Source: Streptomyces sp. AM 2-1-1
Lineage (GTDB): Bacteria; Actinomycetota; Actinomycetes; Streptomycetales; Streptomycetaceae
Length of the DNA: 64,000 nt
Direction: 5' to 3'
Assembly: GCF_029167645.1 (NCBI RefSeq)
Contig: NZ_CP119147.1
Span: 2,418,001-2,482,000 of the forward strand
Numbering within the stretch: position 1 is the stretch's first letter; each line of letters opens with the position of its first letter. The notes beneath the pieces were generated by a model. That model searched no databases. It was given only the letters and a program-made list of their open reading frames with translations, and was not told where the DNA came from. The position numbers and the translations under genes were made by a program. Shown in pieces: positions 31,356-40,875 of the stretch.

Positions 31356-31538
31356 TCAGGGGCGGGTGGTCTCACCCGCGCGCTCGACCCAGTAGAGCTG
31401 CTTGTGCTCCCGGGTGTCGAACCCGTCCGCGACCCTCCGTGCCTCTTCTTCTGTGGCGTAACGGCCGACACGGTACCTGTTGCCGTTGTCGTCCTGCCGT
31501 ATCACCAGCCACGGGAGGACAGTCGTGCTGTCGCTCAT
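31356..31538 (-). CDS. Small SPOR-like/DUF protein
   Basis: 60 residues from ATG 31538, chosen because GGGAGGAG lies five bases upstream; an earlier ATG 15 codons up has no such site. The sequence WLVIRQDDNGNRYRVGRYATEEEARRVADGF resembles the short SPOR-type beta-alpha-beta modules found alone in many Streptomyces. No signal peptide. Function unknown. Confidence 0.75.
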   Translation of the reverse strand: MSDSTTVLPWLVIRQDDNGNRYRVGRYATEEEARRVADGFDTREHKQLYWVERAGETTRP

Positions 31539-31761
31539 CGTGCTCCTCCCGAGCATGCTGCCCCTCTCCCCACCGGTCTGCACATCTCATAGGACGATCC
31601 CCAGGAAACCGCTGTGCGCATATGCCGGAGCGTACGCCTGACCTTCACTCAGCGAATGCGGAATCGCACAAAGGGATACGGAACCGGCCATACACGGGGC
31701 GCATCCGCCCGGATGCGCCCCCGGCGAGGAGAAGTGGACCTCCCGCGACGCGCGGGGCCGT

Positions 31762-33579
31762 TCACACCGCGTGCGGGCCCCCTCCTCCCGCTCCGGCGGG
31801 ACGGCCGGACGAAACCGTGGGCAGGGGCAGCGGTACGGGGCCGGGCAGGGGCGCCTTCCGGCAGGCGTCGCCGCAGGTGGCGTCGAGGGAGCAGCAGAGC
31901 GAGCAGACCGGGCCCGCGTGCGCGGGGCAGTCGGCGATGTCCGGCAGTTCGTAGGCGGTCGCGCAGACGGCGCAGGTGTGGGTGGCCGTGATCTCCTCGA
32001 TCGCGACCCCCGGTCCGTTCACCGGATTGGGGCGGGCCAGGTAGTACTTCCCCTTCGTCGCCCAGGCGATCAGCGGGCAGAGCGTCACCGCGAGTCCTGC
32101 GGCGATGAAGGTGGAGAACGCTTCCGCGTACGGACCGAAGAGGCCGAAAAAGGCCAGGATCGAGACGGTCGAGGCGATCACCATGGCCCCGAAGCCGGCC
32201 GGGTTCACCGCGTACAGATAGGCCCGCTTGAACTCGATGTACGGCGGGCTGAGCCCGATCCGCTTGTTGATGACCAGGTCGGCGGCGACGGCGGCGATCC
32301 AGGCGATGCCGACGTTGGAGTAGAAGCCCAGCAGCTTGTTGAGGGCCGCGAACATGTTCATCTCCATCAGCGTCAGGGCGATGGCGAGGTTGAGGAAGAT
32401 GTACCAGACGCGTCCGGGGTGCCGGTGGGTGATCCGGGAGAAGAAGTTCGACCACGAGAGCGAGCCGCTGTAGGCGTTGGTCACGTTGATCTTCACCTGG
32501 GAGACGACGACGAAGATCGCCGCCGCCGGCAGGGCGAACCCGCCGAGCCAGGGCCTCAGCGCTTCGATCTGCGGGGCGATCGGCTCCAGCGCGTGCGTCG
32601 TGCCGACCGCTTCCAGCGCGACGAAGGCGAGGAACGCGCCACCGAGCTGCTTGGCGGCACCGATGATCACCCAGCCGGGTCCGGCCGCGAGCACCGCGAG
32701 GTTCCAGCGGCGCCGGTTCGCCTCGGTCTTCGCGGGCATGAAGCGCAGGTAGTCCGCCTGCTCGCCGATCTGGGCGATGAGCGAGAGGGCCACACCCGTG
32801 CCCATGCCGAACCCCAGCCAGGAGAAGCCGGAACCCGCCCCCTCCGTCCCTCCGAAGGAGCTGAACGCACCCCAGGAGTCCGGTGCCTCGAAGGCGAGCA
32901 CCAGGAACGGCAGGATCATGCCGATGATCCAGACGGGCTGGGTCCACGCCTGCACCTTCGCGAGCGCGCCCATGCCGCGGAAGACGATCGGGATCACGAT
33001 CAGCGTGGTGAGCAGGTAGCCGGCCTGCACCGGAAGCCCGACGGCCTGGTGCATGGCCTGGGCCATGATCGAGCCTTCGAGTGCGAAGAAGATGAAGGTG
33101 AACGAGGCGTAGATGAGCGAGGTCAGAGTCGAGCCGAAGTACCCGAACCCGGCGCCCCGGGTGACCAGGTCCATGTCCAGACCGTAGGTCGCACAGGCCC
33201 GGGCGATGGGGATGCCGGTGACGAAGATGATCACCGCGGCGGTGAGGATCGACGCGGAACCGCTGGTGAAGCCGTAGGTGAAGACGATCGAGGCGCCGAT
33301 CGCGAAGTCCGCGAGGTAGGCGATGCCGCCCAGTGCGGTGCCCGCGACGGTGCCGGGCGACCAGCGGCGGAAGGAGTGCGGCGCGTAGCGCAGCGAGTAA
33401 TCCTCGCGGCTCTCGTCGGCGGCGAGCGCCGCGTAGCTGCGGGCCGGTGCGTCCGGACCGCCCGTCCCCGACCCAACGGTCCCGGGGCCGGTCGGAGCGG
33501 AGGGTGCGCGTACCCGTCCCTCCGCCGGGGGCTCCGGGGGCCGGGGATCGGCGGTGGTCGGTGGTGCGGTGTCCGTCAT
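31762..33579 (-). CDS. NCS1 family purine/cytosine permease-like transporter with C-terminal Cys-rich module
   Basis: 605 residues from ATG 33579 with GGGAAG upstream (an upstream in-frame ATG lacks a site). The first ~60 residues are Pro-rich and hydrophilic. About 12 hydrophobic segments follow, with the NCS1-type features of a sodium- or proton-coupled nucleobase or allantoin transporter. The unusual part is the end: residues 534-573 hold eight cysteines (536, 539, 551, 559, 562, 563, 569, 573) and two histidines in CxxC, CxxCC and CxxxC spacings, a likely metal-binding module on the cytoplasmic side. This is absent from ordinary NCS1 carriers of 480-520 residues. The transported molecule is not known. 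Confidence 0.85.
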   Translation of the reverse strand: MTDTAPPTTADPRPPEPPAEGRVRAPSAPTGPGTVGSGTGGPDAPARSYAALAADESREDYSLRYAPHSFRRWSPGTVAGTALGGIAYLADFAIGASIVFTYGFTSGSASILTAAVIIFVTGIPIARACATYGLDMDLVTRGAGFGYFGSTLTSLIYASFTFIFFALEGSIMAQAMHQAVGLPVQAGYLLTTLIVIPIVFRGMGALAKVQAWTQPVWIIGMILPFLVLAFEAPDSWGAFSSFGGTEGAGSGFSWLGFGMGTGVALSLIAQIGEQADYLRFMPAKTEANRRRWNLAVLAAGPGWVIIGAAKQLGGAFLAFVALEAVGTTHALEPIAPQIEALRPWLGGFALPAAAIFVVVSQVKINVTNAYSGSLSWSNFFSRITHRHPGRVWYIFLNLAIALTLMEMNMFAALNKLLGFYSNVGIAWIAAVAADLVINKRIGLSPPYIEFKRAYLYAVNPAGFGAMVIASTVSILAFFGLFGPYAEAFSTFIAAGLAVTLCPLIAWATKGKYYLARPNPVNGPGVAIEEITATHTCAVCATAYELPDIADCPAHAGPVCSLCCSLDATCGDACRKAPLPGPVPLPLPTVSSGRPAGAGGGGPHAV

Positions 33580-33730
33580 GGGGCTTCCCGTCCGTCGGTC
33601 CGTTGATGCGGCGACGGACGGGAAGATAGGCAATGCACATGACAGGTCACGGGCCCGGGGCGTTGCCCGGGGGTTACGTGCGGTGAGGGGAGGTTACGTC
33701 CGCGTCACGGCTCCCGCGACCCGGCACCGC

Positions 33731-33808
33731 GGACCGGAGCGCCGGTCGGCCGTCATGTGACCGGCAGGTGGACCGGAGCGCCGGTCGGCCGTCATTTGAC
33801 CGGCAGGT
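33731..33808. repeat. 39-bp tandem duplication spanning the stop codon of the GntR gene
   Basis: Units 33731-33769 and 33770-33808 differ at one base. The right copy contains the last codons and the stop of the regulator gene; the left copy repeats them downstream of the stop. The duplication therefore lies at the 3' end of the gene and in its trailer. Confidence 0.9.
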
Positions 33809-34544
33809 GGTAGGCGACCCGGTAGCGGTCGGCGGGGACCACCACGTCCGCCGTCTCCACCGCACGCCCGCCGGCGTAGTAGGTGCGCACGATGACCAGG
33901 ACCACGTGACCCGGCACGCCCCCGAGGTCTCCCAGTTCGTCCGCCAGCCCTGGCCGGGCACCGACCTCCTCGGTCACGTTGTCCACCACGACATCGATCG
34001 CCGCCATCCGGTCGACCACCCCGCAGCCGCCCAGCGGCCCCTCCTCGGGGAGCATCACCGGGGTCCGGCCGGTCACCGAGAGCGGCTCCCAGGAGGTGGA
34101 GAGCATCATCGGCTCCCCGGCGTCCCGGAAGACGTACCGCGTGCGCATCACCCGCTCCCCGGGCTCGATGCCGAGGCGCGCGGCGGTCTCCGCGCTCGCC
34201 TCCTCCTGCTCGCTCCTCGACTCCCAGGTGCCCCGCACGCCCTCGGCGGTCTGCTCCTGGCGGAACGGACTGGCGCCGATCCCCGGGCGGTAGCCGGACC
34301 GGGCGATCCGGCGGGGCACCGGACGGGCCCGGACGTACGTGCCGGAGCCGGAGCGCCCCTCCACCAGTCCCTCGGCCATGAGGACCTTCCGCGCCTCCAG
34401 CGCGACGGTGTCCGACACGCCGTACTCCTCCCGGATCCGCGCCTGGGACGGCAGACGGGTATGGGGCGGCAGCGCTCCCTTGACGATCTTCTCCCGCAGA
34501 TCGCTCGCCACGCGCAGATAGGCGGGCTGCTCACCGAACGTCAC
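33792..34544 (-). CDS. GntR family regulator, HutC/UTRA subfamily
   Basis: 250 residues from GTG 34544, with GGAG six bases upstream. Residues ~8-70 are the winged helix domain (YLRVASDLREKIVKGALPP, LPSQARIREEYGVSD, SGSGTYVRARP). Residues ~95-245 form the UTRA effector domain, shown by GERVMRTRYVFRDAGEPMM and a terminal VPADRYRVAYHLPV. Such proteins repress sugar or amino-acid genes and release DNA on binding a small ligand. The GH65 gene is divergent across a 403-base gap, a natural target. Confidence 0.92.
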   Translation of the reverse strand: MTFGEQPAYLRVASDLREKIVKGALPPHTRLPSQARIREEYGVSDTVALEARKVLMAEGLVEGRSGSGTYVRARPVPRRIARSGYRPGIGASPFRQEQTAEGVRGTWESRSEQEEASAETAARLGIEPGERVMRTRYVFRDAGEPMMLSTSWEPLSVTGRTPVMLPEEGPLGGCGVVDRMAAIDVVVDNVTEEVGARPGLADELGDLGGVPGHVVLVIVRTYYAGGRAVETADVVVPADRYRVAYHLPVK

Positions 34545-34947
34545 TGGCCACTCCCAACACGTTGACGGACCGCAACAGAGTCGCAACCGTGAGTGGCCCA
34601 GGACAAGCAATGGCCAGCGTTTCACTCGAAGTAGTGATTCGGAGGGGCGCGGCGCATGCCCCGGGGGCATCACCACAGGTCTCCCGGCCGTTCTCTGCCC
34701 ACTTCGCGACACCGGCAAGCGCCACCGGCCGCGCGGAGTGACACGTGCCGCCCCCGCGGGGTCCGCGAGCGGCGGCGCTTCCGTTCCCCGCCCGCCGTCG
34801 GTCCGCCGCGAACGGGGAGTGCCCGGCCGGCCGGCTCCGCACCGGCTGCTCCGTCCGGAGGACGGCTCCGTCGGCGTCCGCGTGCCCCGTGCGCCCCCGC
34901 GCGTGCCGTGAACCGGTACCCGCCCCCGCCTCCCTAGGTTCATCACG
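34545..34947. other. Divergent promoter region between GntR regulator and GH65 genes
   Basis: 403 bases with no supported gene. The part near the regulator (34560-34640) is AT-richer than the rest. I see no clear GntR-type palindrome or sigma-70 box that I would defend. Confidence 0.45.
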
Positions 34948-37587
34948 GTGAGACACGCGCGTACCACCCTCGTCCACGGCCTGGCCGGCGCTCTCGCCCT
35001 CCTGGCCCTTCCCGGCCCGGTGGCGCCGGTGGCCGCGCGGGGGGCTACCGGCGCCGCACCGCCCTCCTGCACGGCGCCGGACACCCCCGTCCCCCTCCCC
35101 CGCACGCCCTCCGACAGCGCCTGGGAGCTGACCTCGACCCGCTTCGGCGAGGCCGGGGGGTACGACCCGTACGTCGGCAACGGTTACCTGGGCCACCGGA
35201 TCCCGCCGACCGGCGCCGGTTACGCGGCCCGCCCGGAGAAGACCGGGTGGCCGCTGTACACCCCGCGCTACGACGGGGCGTTCGTCACCGGTCTGTACGG
35301 GGCCGAGCCCGGCACCACCGAGGGGCGCGAGGTGCTCGCGGCGCTGCCGAGCTGGACGCCGCTCGACCTCCGCGTCGGGCGGGAGACCTTCGGCGCCGGC
35401 ACCCCGCCCGGCCGGATCTCGCGCTACCGGCAGACCCTTTTCTTCGCCTGCGGCCTGGTCCGCACCTCACTGCGGTGGACCGCGGCCGACGGCCGGGCCA
35501 CCGACCTGGTGTACGAGGTGCTGACGGACCGCTCGGACGTCCACGCCGGTGCCGTACGTCTGACGCTGACGCCCCGGTGGAACGGCGTGGCGACGGTCAC
35601 CGGGCGGCTCGACGCACGGGGCGCCCGCCGGACGGTGGTGGCGAAGGACGGGACCTTCCGCACCCGCGGCACCGGGGTGGCCGGGGCCGTCGTCCAGACC
35701 ATGGCGCCGGGCCCGGCGCTCACCCGGGAGCTGCGGATGGTCGCGGGGCGCTCGTACACCGTCGAGAAGTACGTGGGCGTGGACACCGCGCTCACCTCGC
35801 GCGCCCCGCTCGCCTCGGCGCGCGCCGCCTCACGGCGGGCCGCCCGGCGCGGCTGGGACCGGGTGCTGGCCGACAGCACGGCGCTCTGGCGGCGCGCCTG
35901 GTCCTCGGACGTGCTGGTGCCGGGCGCCCCGGACCTCCAGCGGTGGCTGCGGGCCGCGCAGTATGGGCTGCTGGCCGCCACCCGCCCCGGCGCGGCGGAC
36001 AGTGTCGCGCCGGCCGGTGCGACCAGCGACACCTACGCGGGCCTGGTGTTCTGGGACGCCGAGACGTGGATGTACCCGGGGCTCCTGGCCACCCGCCCCG
36101 AGCTGGCCCGCACGGTGGTGGAGTACCGCTACCGCACCCGTGACGCGGCCCGCGCGAACGCCGCGGAGCTGGGACTGGACGGACTGTTCTACCCGTGGAC
36201 CAGTGCGAGCCGGGGCCGGCTGGACTCCGAGTGCCAGAGCTGGGACCCACCGCACTGCCTCACCCAGATCCACCTGCAGGGCGATGTGGCGCTGGCGGTG
36301 TGGCAGTACTGGCTGGCCACCGGCGACCGCACCTGGCTCGGCGAGCGCGGCTGGCCGCTGCTGAAGGGGATCGCCGACTTCTGGGCGTCCCGCGCCACCG
36401 CGAACACGGACGGCAGCTGGTCGATCACGAACGTCGCCGGGCCCGACGAGTACAGCAACGGCGTCACGGACGGGGTCTTCACCAACGCGGTCGCCGCCAC
36501 CGCCCTGCGCGACGCCGCACGCGCCGCCGCACTCCTCGGCCGGCCGGCGCCCGCGGCCTGGCGGCGGATCGCCGACGGGCTGCGCGTCCCGTACGACGCC
36601 GGGCGCCGGATCTTCCTCCAGTACGCCGGGTACGACGGCTCGACGATCAAGCAGGCCGACACGGTCCTGCTGATGTACCCGCTGGAGTGGCCGATGGAGC
36701 CGGGAGCCGCCGCCGCGACGCTCGACTTCTACGCCGCCCGCACCGATCCGGACGGCCCGGCCATGACCGACTCGGTACACGCGATCGACGCCGCCGCGAT
36801 CGGGGAGCCGGGGTGCGCCGCGTACACGTACCTCCAACGGTCCGTACGCCCCTTCATGCGCGGCCCGTTCGGTCTCTTCTCCGAGGCGCGCGGTGCGAAG
36901 TCGGGCACCTCGGACCCGCTGTCGGGCTTCCCCGCCGAGGACTTCCTCACCGGCAAGGGCGGATTCCTTCAGGTCTTCACCCACGGCCTGACCGGGCTGC
37001 GGCTGCGCGAGGACGGCATCCGGCTCGATCCCACCCTCCCGCCGCCCCTGCGGGCGGGCGTCACGCTGAAGGGGCTGCGCTACCGGGGCCGTACCTACGA
37101 CATCGCGCTCGGGCCCTCCCGGACCGCGGTGCGGCTGGTGTCGGGCGCGCCGTTCACGGTGCACACCCCGGCGGGTCCCCGGCGGCTGGAGGGCACCCTG
37201 GTCCTGCCGACCCGCCGCCCCGACCTGGCCCCCACCGACGACGTGGCCCGCTGCCGCACGGTGACGGCGTCCTCCGAGGCCCCCGGGCTCTACGCGGAGG
37301 CCGCGGTGGACGGTTCGCCCGCCACCGCCTGGTCGCCGGACGGGACCACCGGCACCCTGACCGTGCGGCTGGACCGCGCGCTGCGGATCGGCTCGGTGAC
37401 CCCGCTCTGGAGCGCGGTGCCGCCCGCCGGCCACACGGTCGAGATTTCCGTGGACGGCCGTTCCTGGCGCCCCTACCACCCGGGCGCCACGGCCCGGGAG
37501 GTGCGGGTGACGGTGGTCGGGCCGGACACGGCGAAGGGCACGGGGATCGCGGAGCTGAAGGTGGTGGCGGCGCTGCCGGGGTCCTGA
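34948..37587 (+). CDS. Secreted glycoside hydrolase family 65 protein with C-terminal discoidin-like domain
   Basis: 879 residues from GTG 34948. A signal peptide covers residues 1-~35. The catalytic body has the GH65 order: N-terminal beta-sandwich (about 60-320), then the alpha/alpha barrel with FWDAETWMYPG (substrate binding), LDGLFYPWTSASRG and VAGPDEYSNGV, whose Glu501 is the general acid conserved in the family. GH65 includes trehalose and kojibiose phosphorylases and acid-trehalase-like hydrolases; being secreted argues for the hydrolase type, since phosphorylases act inside the cell. Residues ~765-879 form a discoidin (F5/8C, CBM32-like) module. The ribosome binding site is poor. Probably controlled by the divergent GntR regulator. 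Confidence 0.9.
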   Translation: MRHARTTLVHGLAGALALLALPGPVAPVAARGATGAAPPSCTAPDTPVPLPRTPSDSAWELTSTRFGEAGGYDPYVGNGYLGHRIPPTGAGYAARPEKTGWPLYTPRYDGAFVTGLYGAEPGTTEGREVLAALPSWTPLDLRVGRETFGAGTPPGRISRYRQTLFFACGLVRTSLRWTAADGRATDLVYEVLTDRSDVHAGAVRLTLTPRWNGVATVTGRLDARGARRTVVAKDGTFRTRGTGVAGAVVQTMAPGPALTRELRMVAGRSYTVEKYVGVDTALTSRAPLASARAASRRAARRGWDRVLADSTALWRRAWSSDVLVPGAPDLQRWLRAAQYGLLAATRPGAADSVAPAGATSDTYAGLVFWDAETWMYPGLLATRPELARTVVEYRYRTRDAARANAAELGLDGLFYPWTSASRGRLDSECQSWDPPHCLTQIHLQGDVALAVWQYWLATGDRTWLGERGWPLLKGIADFWASRATANTDGSWSITNVAGPDEYSNGVTDGVFTNAVAATALRDAARAAALLGRPAPAAWRRIADGLRVPYDAGRRIFLQYAGYDGSTIKQADTVLLMYPLEWPMEPGAAAATLDFYAARTDPDGPAMTDSVHAIDAAAIGEPGCAAYTYLQRSVRPFMRGPFGLFSEARGAKSGTSDPLSGFPAEDFLTGKGGFLQVFTHGLTGLRLREDGIRLDPTLPPPLRAGVTLKGLRYRGRTYDIALGPSRTAVRLVSGAPFTVHTPAGPRRLEGTLVLPTRRPDLAPTDDVARCRTVTASSEAPGLYAEAAVDGSPATAWSPDGTTGTLTVRLDRALRIGSVTPLWSAVPPAGHTVEISVDGRSWRPYHPGATAREVRVTVVGPDTAKGTGIAELKVVAALPGS

Positions 37588-37606
37588 GCCGCCGCGGATC
37601 CGGCCG

Positions 37607-39004
37607 TCAGGCGGGCAGTCGGCGGGCCTGCTCGGTCCGGCCGGCCCAGGTGGCCCGGTGCGCCTCGGCGGCGGCCGCGGCCCGGCGCTGCGCGGAGGGC
37701 GGGACGGGCAGCGCACAGAGCCCTTCCAGGGTGTCCAGCATGTGCCCGCCGAAGCGTCGGCCGAGGGGGGTGAGCCGCCCGGAGCCCAGGGCCAGCAGGG
37801 CGGCGTCGCGGGCGGCGGTCCGCCAGCGGGCGAACCGGGCGTGCGCGTCGGCCCGCAGGACCGGATCGGGCTCGGTGACGCGGCGCCGGTCCCAGAACCG
37901 CGCCACGCCGAGGTGGGCGTACGCCCCGTGGACCAGGCCGAGCAAGGGACGTGGGTCGGGTCGCCAGGGCGCGTAGTAGAGCGGTCCGTCGCCCGGTTCG
38001 AGGAAGTCGAAGAGGTGGAGCAGGGCGGCGAGTTTGGTGTGCTGCATCTCGTGCGCCAGCGTGACGGCGAATCCGGCCGCGGACTCGGGCGGCGAGAGCG
38101 CCACGCACCCGAAGGTCTCGGCGCTGCTGCCGCTGACGCTGCCCCGGCCGGATCCGGCGAGCGGCACCAGCAGCCGGGGTCCGGCGGCGAGTTCGGCCCA
38201 GACCTCGGGGTGATCGGCGCGGAGCAGTGCGCGGGCGTCGTGCGCGAGCGAGGTCCAGCGGCGCCGCTGCGCCTCGGTGACGGCTCGGGGCCGGTCCGGC
38301 GCGTTCGGGAAGCAGGGCGCGTCCAGGGTGTCGAGCAGCAGCGGGGCTCCGGGGCCGAGGCGGGCGAGGAGCACGGGCCCGCGCCACCGGTCGTGGGTCC
38401 GGTACGGGTCGCCGGCGGGCACCACGAGCGGGCCCGGGCCGGGAGCCCCCGGTACGCGGAGCGTGGCGCGGCCTCCCGCCCCGACGCGCAGTTCGGCGGT
38501 GTCCCCGGCGCGGGCGCCGGGGAACCGGGCCCGGCCGAGCGCGGGCAGGGTCACCCAGGGGCCGGACACCGGCCAGCGCGTGCGGCCCGGCACTCCGGCG
38601 CGGGCCGCGCAGGCGGCGGCGAGCGCGGTGAGCCGGTGCACCGGCGGCTCCTCGCCGGCCGGTCCGCGCAGCAGGCGGGTGAGCAGGTCGAGCAGGGTGG
38701 GGCCGGCGGACGGGTGGGTGAGCACCGCGGCCACCGCCGCCGGCGCGGCCCGGTCCGCGGCGGCGATCAGCTCCCAGGCCTCGCCGGTCTGCCGGGCCAC
38801 GGCGCCGCCGGCGTCCAGGCCGGCCTCCCGCACCGCGTACAGGCAGGCGAGACGCCGGCTGTGTTCGGCGCGGGCCAGCAGGCGCAGCGCCTCCGCCCCG
38901 CCGCCACCCGCGGCGACGGCGTCGAACAGGGCGCCGGCCATGCGGTGCGGCGCCGGGCCCGTGCGGTTCCCGGGGGCGGGAGGGACGTGGGGCAGCGGGC
39001 TCAC
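37607..39004 (-). CDS. HExxH-motif peptide beta-hydroxylase of the Fxs-type RiPP cluster
   Basis: 465 residues from GTG 39004; the start overlaps the radical SAM stop as GTGA. The N-terminal half is Ala/Leu/Arg-rich and helical. The C-terminal half carries LAHEMQHTKLAALLHLFDF with HEMQH at residues 318-322, the mark of the mod_HExxH family found beside radical SAM peptide maturases. That family was first described from genome context, and members studied since, as I recall, are 2-oxoglutarate- and iron-dependent peptide beta-hydroxylases, not proteases. Coupling to the maturase gene says it acts on the same precursor. No signal peptide or membrane helix. It is convergent with the GH65 gene, 19 bases apart. 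Confidence 0.85.
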   Translation of the reverse strand: MSPLPHVPPAPGNRTGPAPHRMAGALFDAVAAGGGGAEALRLLARAEHSRRLACLYAVREAGLDAGGAVARQTGEAWELIAAADRAAPAAVAAVLTHPSAGPTLLDLLTRLLRGPAGEEPPVHRLTALAAACAARAGVPGRTRWPVSGPWVTLPALGRARFPGARAGDTAELRVGAGGRATLRVPGAPGPGPLVVPAGDPYRTHDRWRGPVLLARLGPGAPLLLDTLDAPCFPNAPDRPRAVTEAQRRRWTSLAHDARALLRADHPEVWAELAAGPRLLVPLAGSGRGSVSGSSAETFGCVALSPPESAAGFAVTLAHEMQHTKLAALLHLFDFLEPGDGPLYYAPWRPDPRPLLGLVHGAYAHLGVARFWDRRRVTEPDPVLRADAHARFARWRTAARDAALLALGSGRLTPLGRRFGGHMLDTLEGLCALPVPPSAQRRAAAAAEAHRATWAGRTEQARRLPA

Positions 39005-40242
39005 GCGGCTTCCCGGGGTGGGAGGGACGCGCCCTCCAGGTCCGCGGTGAGCCGGCCGCGGACCCGTCGGATGAGTGCGGTGAGGTCGGCGCAGTAGACG
39101 CTGGGCGAGGCGAAGCCGGTCGCCCGGTGGTAGCGGTTGGCGTAGTGGCCGCCGCCGCAGACCTGGTGGAGCGGGCAGGCGCGGCAGCGGTCGCAGAGTC
39201 CGTCGACGCCCCACTGCCGGGCCGCGATGCCGGGGTGGCGGAGCAGCGCGTCGAAGGAGTCGCGGTCCACGTGCAGCCCGGTGCCGGCGGCGCCGTGGTA
39301 GGCGGTGCGCAGGGTGTCGTCCTGGGCGAGCGATCCGTCGGTCTCGACCACCGCGTAGCGGACCGGGGCGAGCCCCATGGTCTCCGTGCGGGGCGTGGCA
39401 CCGAGCAGCAGGGCCAGCAGGTCGTCGAGGACGCGTACGCCGGTCTCCCGCACGGGGGCTCCGTACCAGCGTTCGAAGACCGCCCAGAGCCAGTCCGCGT
39501 AGGGGGTGCGCCGGCCGTCGGGCCGCAGTCCGGGCGGCGGGGCGTGCCAGTTGGCGAGCGGGAGGAGGAAGTCGATCGAGGGCGGCCGGTGTTCGAGGAG
39601 CTCCTCGTAGGTGCGCACGGGGTCGTTGCGGAGGTCGATCACGCACAACAGGCCGGAGAACAGGGGGCGGTAGGGCTCCGAGGCGAGCAGGCGCAGCGCG
39701 GCGGCGACCCGGGCGTGGCTGCCGCGTCCGTCGGCGGAGCGGCGGTGGCGGTCCTGGGCGGCACGGCCGCCGTCGGTGCTTACGCCGACCCGGATGCCCA
39801 GCTCCCCGCAGAGGTCGAGCCGCCGTTCGTCGAGGCGCGCTCCGTTGGTCTGGAGCGAGAGCCGGAGGTCCACGCCCCCGCCCACCGCGGCCCGCAGCAC
39901 ACGGGCGGTGCGGGCGAGTGCCTCGTCACCGGCGAGGAGGGGCTCCCCGCCGTGCAGGACGACGCCCGCCTCCCGCGTCCCGTGCGCGGCCAGGTGGGCG
40001 GCGATCCGTTCCGCGGTGCGGGCGAGGACGGCGGGGGCCATGGTGCGCGGCTGGGTCCGCCAGCTCTGGTCGCGCGAGCGGTACATGTAGCAGTAGTCGC
40101 AGGCCAGGTCGCAGCGGCTGTGCACCTTGAGGACGAAGGAGTGGAGCGGGTGGGGGGTCCAGCCGGCCGCCTCCCGGGCCGCCACGTCGCGTGCCCGGGG
40201 CCAGGGCGGCTCACCCGGGTGCCGTGCGGGTGCTCTGCTCAT
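39001..40242 (-). CDS. fxsB: FxsB-type radical SAM/SPASM cyclophane-forming peptide maturase
   Basis: 413 residues from ATG 40242 with GGAG just upstream (an earlier in-frame ATG has no site). The radical SAM cluster is CDLACDYC (C44, C48, C51) with YMY after it, as in FxsB proteins; GGEPLL and LSLQTNGA are the next family motifs. Near the C-terminus CDRCRACPLHQVCGGGHY and a last Cys in SVYCADL form the SPASM-type auxiliary cluster ligands. FxsB enzymes join the ring of an aromatic residue to a nearby side chain in the precursor. It shares a four-base overlap with the hydroxylase gene and is divergent from the precursor gene across 293 bases. Confidence 0.93.
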   Translation of the reverse strand: MSRAPARHPGEPPWPRARDVAAREAAGWTPHPLHSFVLKVHSRCDLACDYCYMYRSRDQSWRTQPRTMAPAVLARTAERIAAHLAAHGTREAGVVLHGGEPLLAGDEALARTARVLRAAVGGGVDLRLSLQTNGARLDERRLDLCGELGIRVGVSTDGGRAAQDRHRRSADGRGSHARVAAALRLLASEPYRPLFSGLLCVIDLRNDPVRTYEELLEHRPPSIDFLLPLANWHAPPPGLRPDGRRTPYADWLWAVFERWYGAPVRETGVRVLDDLLALLLGATPRTETMGLAPVRYAVVETDGSLAQDDTLRTAYHGAAGTGLHVDRDSFDALLRHPGIAARQWGVDGLCDRCRACPLHQVCGGGHYANRYHRATGFASPSVYCADLTALIRRVRGRLTADLEGASLPPREAA

Positions 40243-40535
40243 CCGCTCCCCCGGGGGTTCCTGCCGGCCCGTCCGGCGGCCCCGCCGGGCGGGGCGCGGG
40301 CACGGGCGCGCTCCGTTCGGCAAGTATTCGTTTCCGCGACGGCGCCGGTCAACATCACGAACCGGCCAACAGGCCTGTGCGACAGGGCGGTTATCGGCAA
40401 TCAGGCCGTGCGTCCGCTGCCGCGCGGAGCCCGGGCGGCGTTACGCTGACGGGGACGCGTTTCACCGGAACGCGTGCGCGCGACACGGGTCGTGGCCGCT
40501 CGGGGCGGCCCGACGGGACCTCCTGGAGTGACACC
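40243..40535. promoter_or_regulatory. Divergent promoter region between maturase and precursor
   Basis: 293 bases between fxsB (minus) and the precursor gene (plus). The stretch 40320-40400 is AT-richer and probably contains both promoters. I see no clean sigma-70 box or operator palindrome. Confidence 0.5.
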
Positions 40536-40754
40536 GTGGCAGCTACCGAGGGCTCCGGCTCCGTCGAGGGGTCCGCCGGTGCGGACGGTGATCCGGCTCC
40601 GGACGCCGAGTCCGTGGTCCTGGACGTCTCGCTGCTCGCGCCGGCGGATCTGGCCGCCCTGCCCCCTTCCGTGTTCGGGGAGACGCTGCGGCGGTTGCGC
40701 GACAGCTGCTTGGAGGGCGACCCGTTCGTCACCGGCCACATGGAGAGTGCGTGA
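40536..40754 (+). CDS. Precursor peptide of Fxs-type cyclophane RiPP, variant C-terminus
   Basis: 72 residues from GTG 40536 with GGAG seven bases upstream. The leader is acidic and Gly/Ser-rich for ~25 residues, then has the LDVSLLAPADLAALPPSVF segment, which fits the hydrophobic/Pro recognition region of FxSxx peptides. The end reads DPFVTGHMESA (Asp62-Ala72). Canonical members end in Phe-x-Ser-x-x; here Phe64-Val-Thr66 is followed by six more residues, and the terminal five are HMESA. Likely ring sites are Phe64 with Thr66 and perhaps His68 with Glu70, and the hydroxylase may act on the same tail. It is the only short ORF beside fxsB with a good ribosome binding site and a conserved-looking tail. 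Confidence 0.75.
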   Translation: MAATEGSGSVEGSAGADGDPAPDAESVVLDVSLLAPADLAALPPSVFGETLRRLRDSCLEGDPFVTGHMESA

Positions 40755-40875
40755 GCGGGTGACGCGGCCGGCGGGGAACGACCGGGGGAACACGCGCACG
40801 TACCCGCCCCGCACCGACGCATCCCTCGTACCGTCGTGTCCGTCCTGTCGCCGTACCGCACCGAACGGAGTGGCC

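Noticed and set aside
37607..39004. Zinc metallopeptidase because of HEMQH
   Set aside because: The protein has no signal peptide and no peptidase domain around the motif, and it is coupled to a radical SAM maturase, which fits the mod_HExxH peptide-hydroxylase family.
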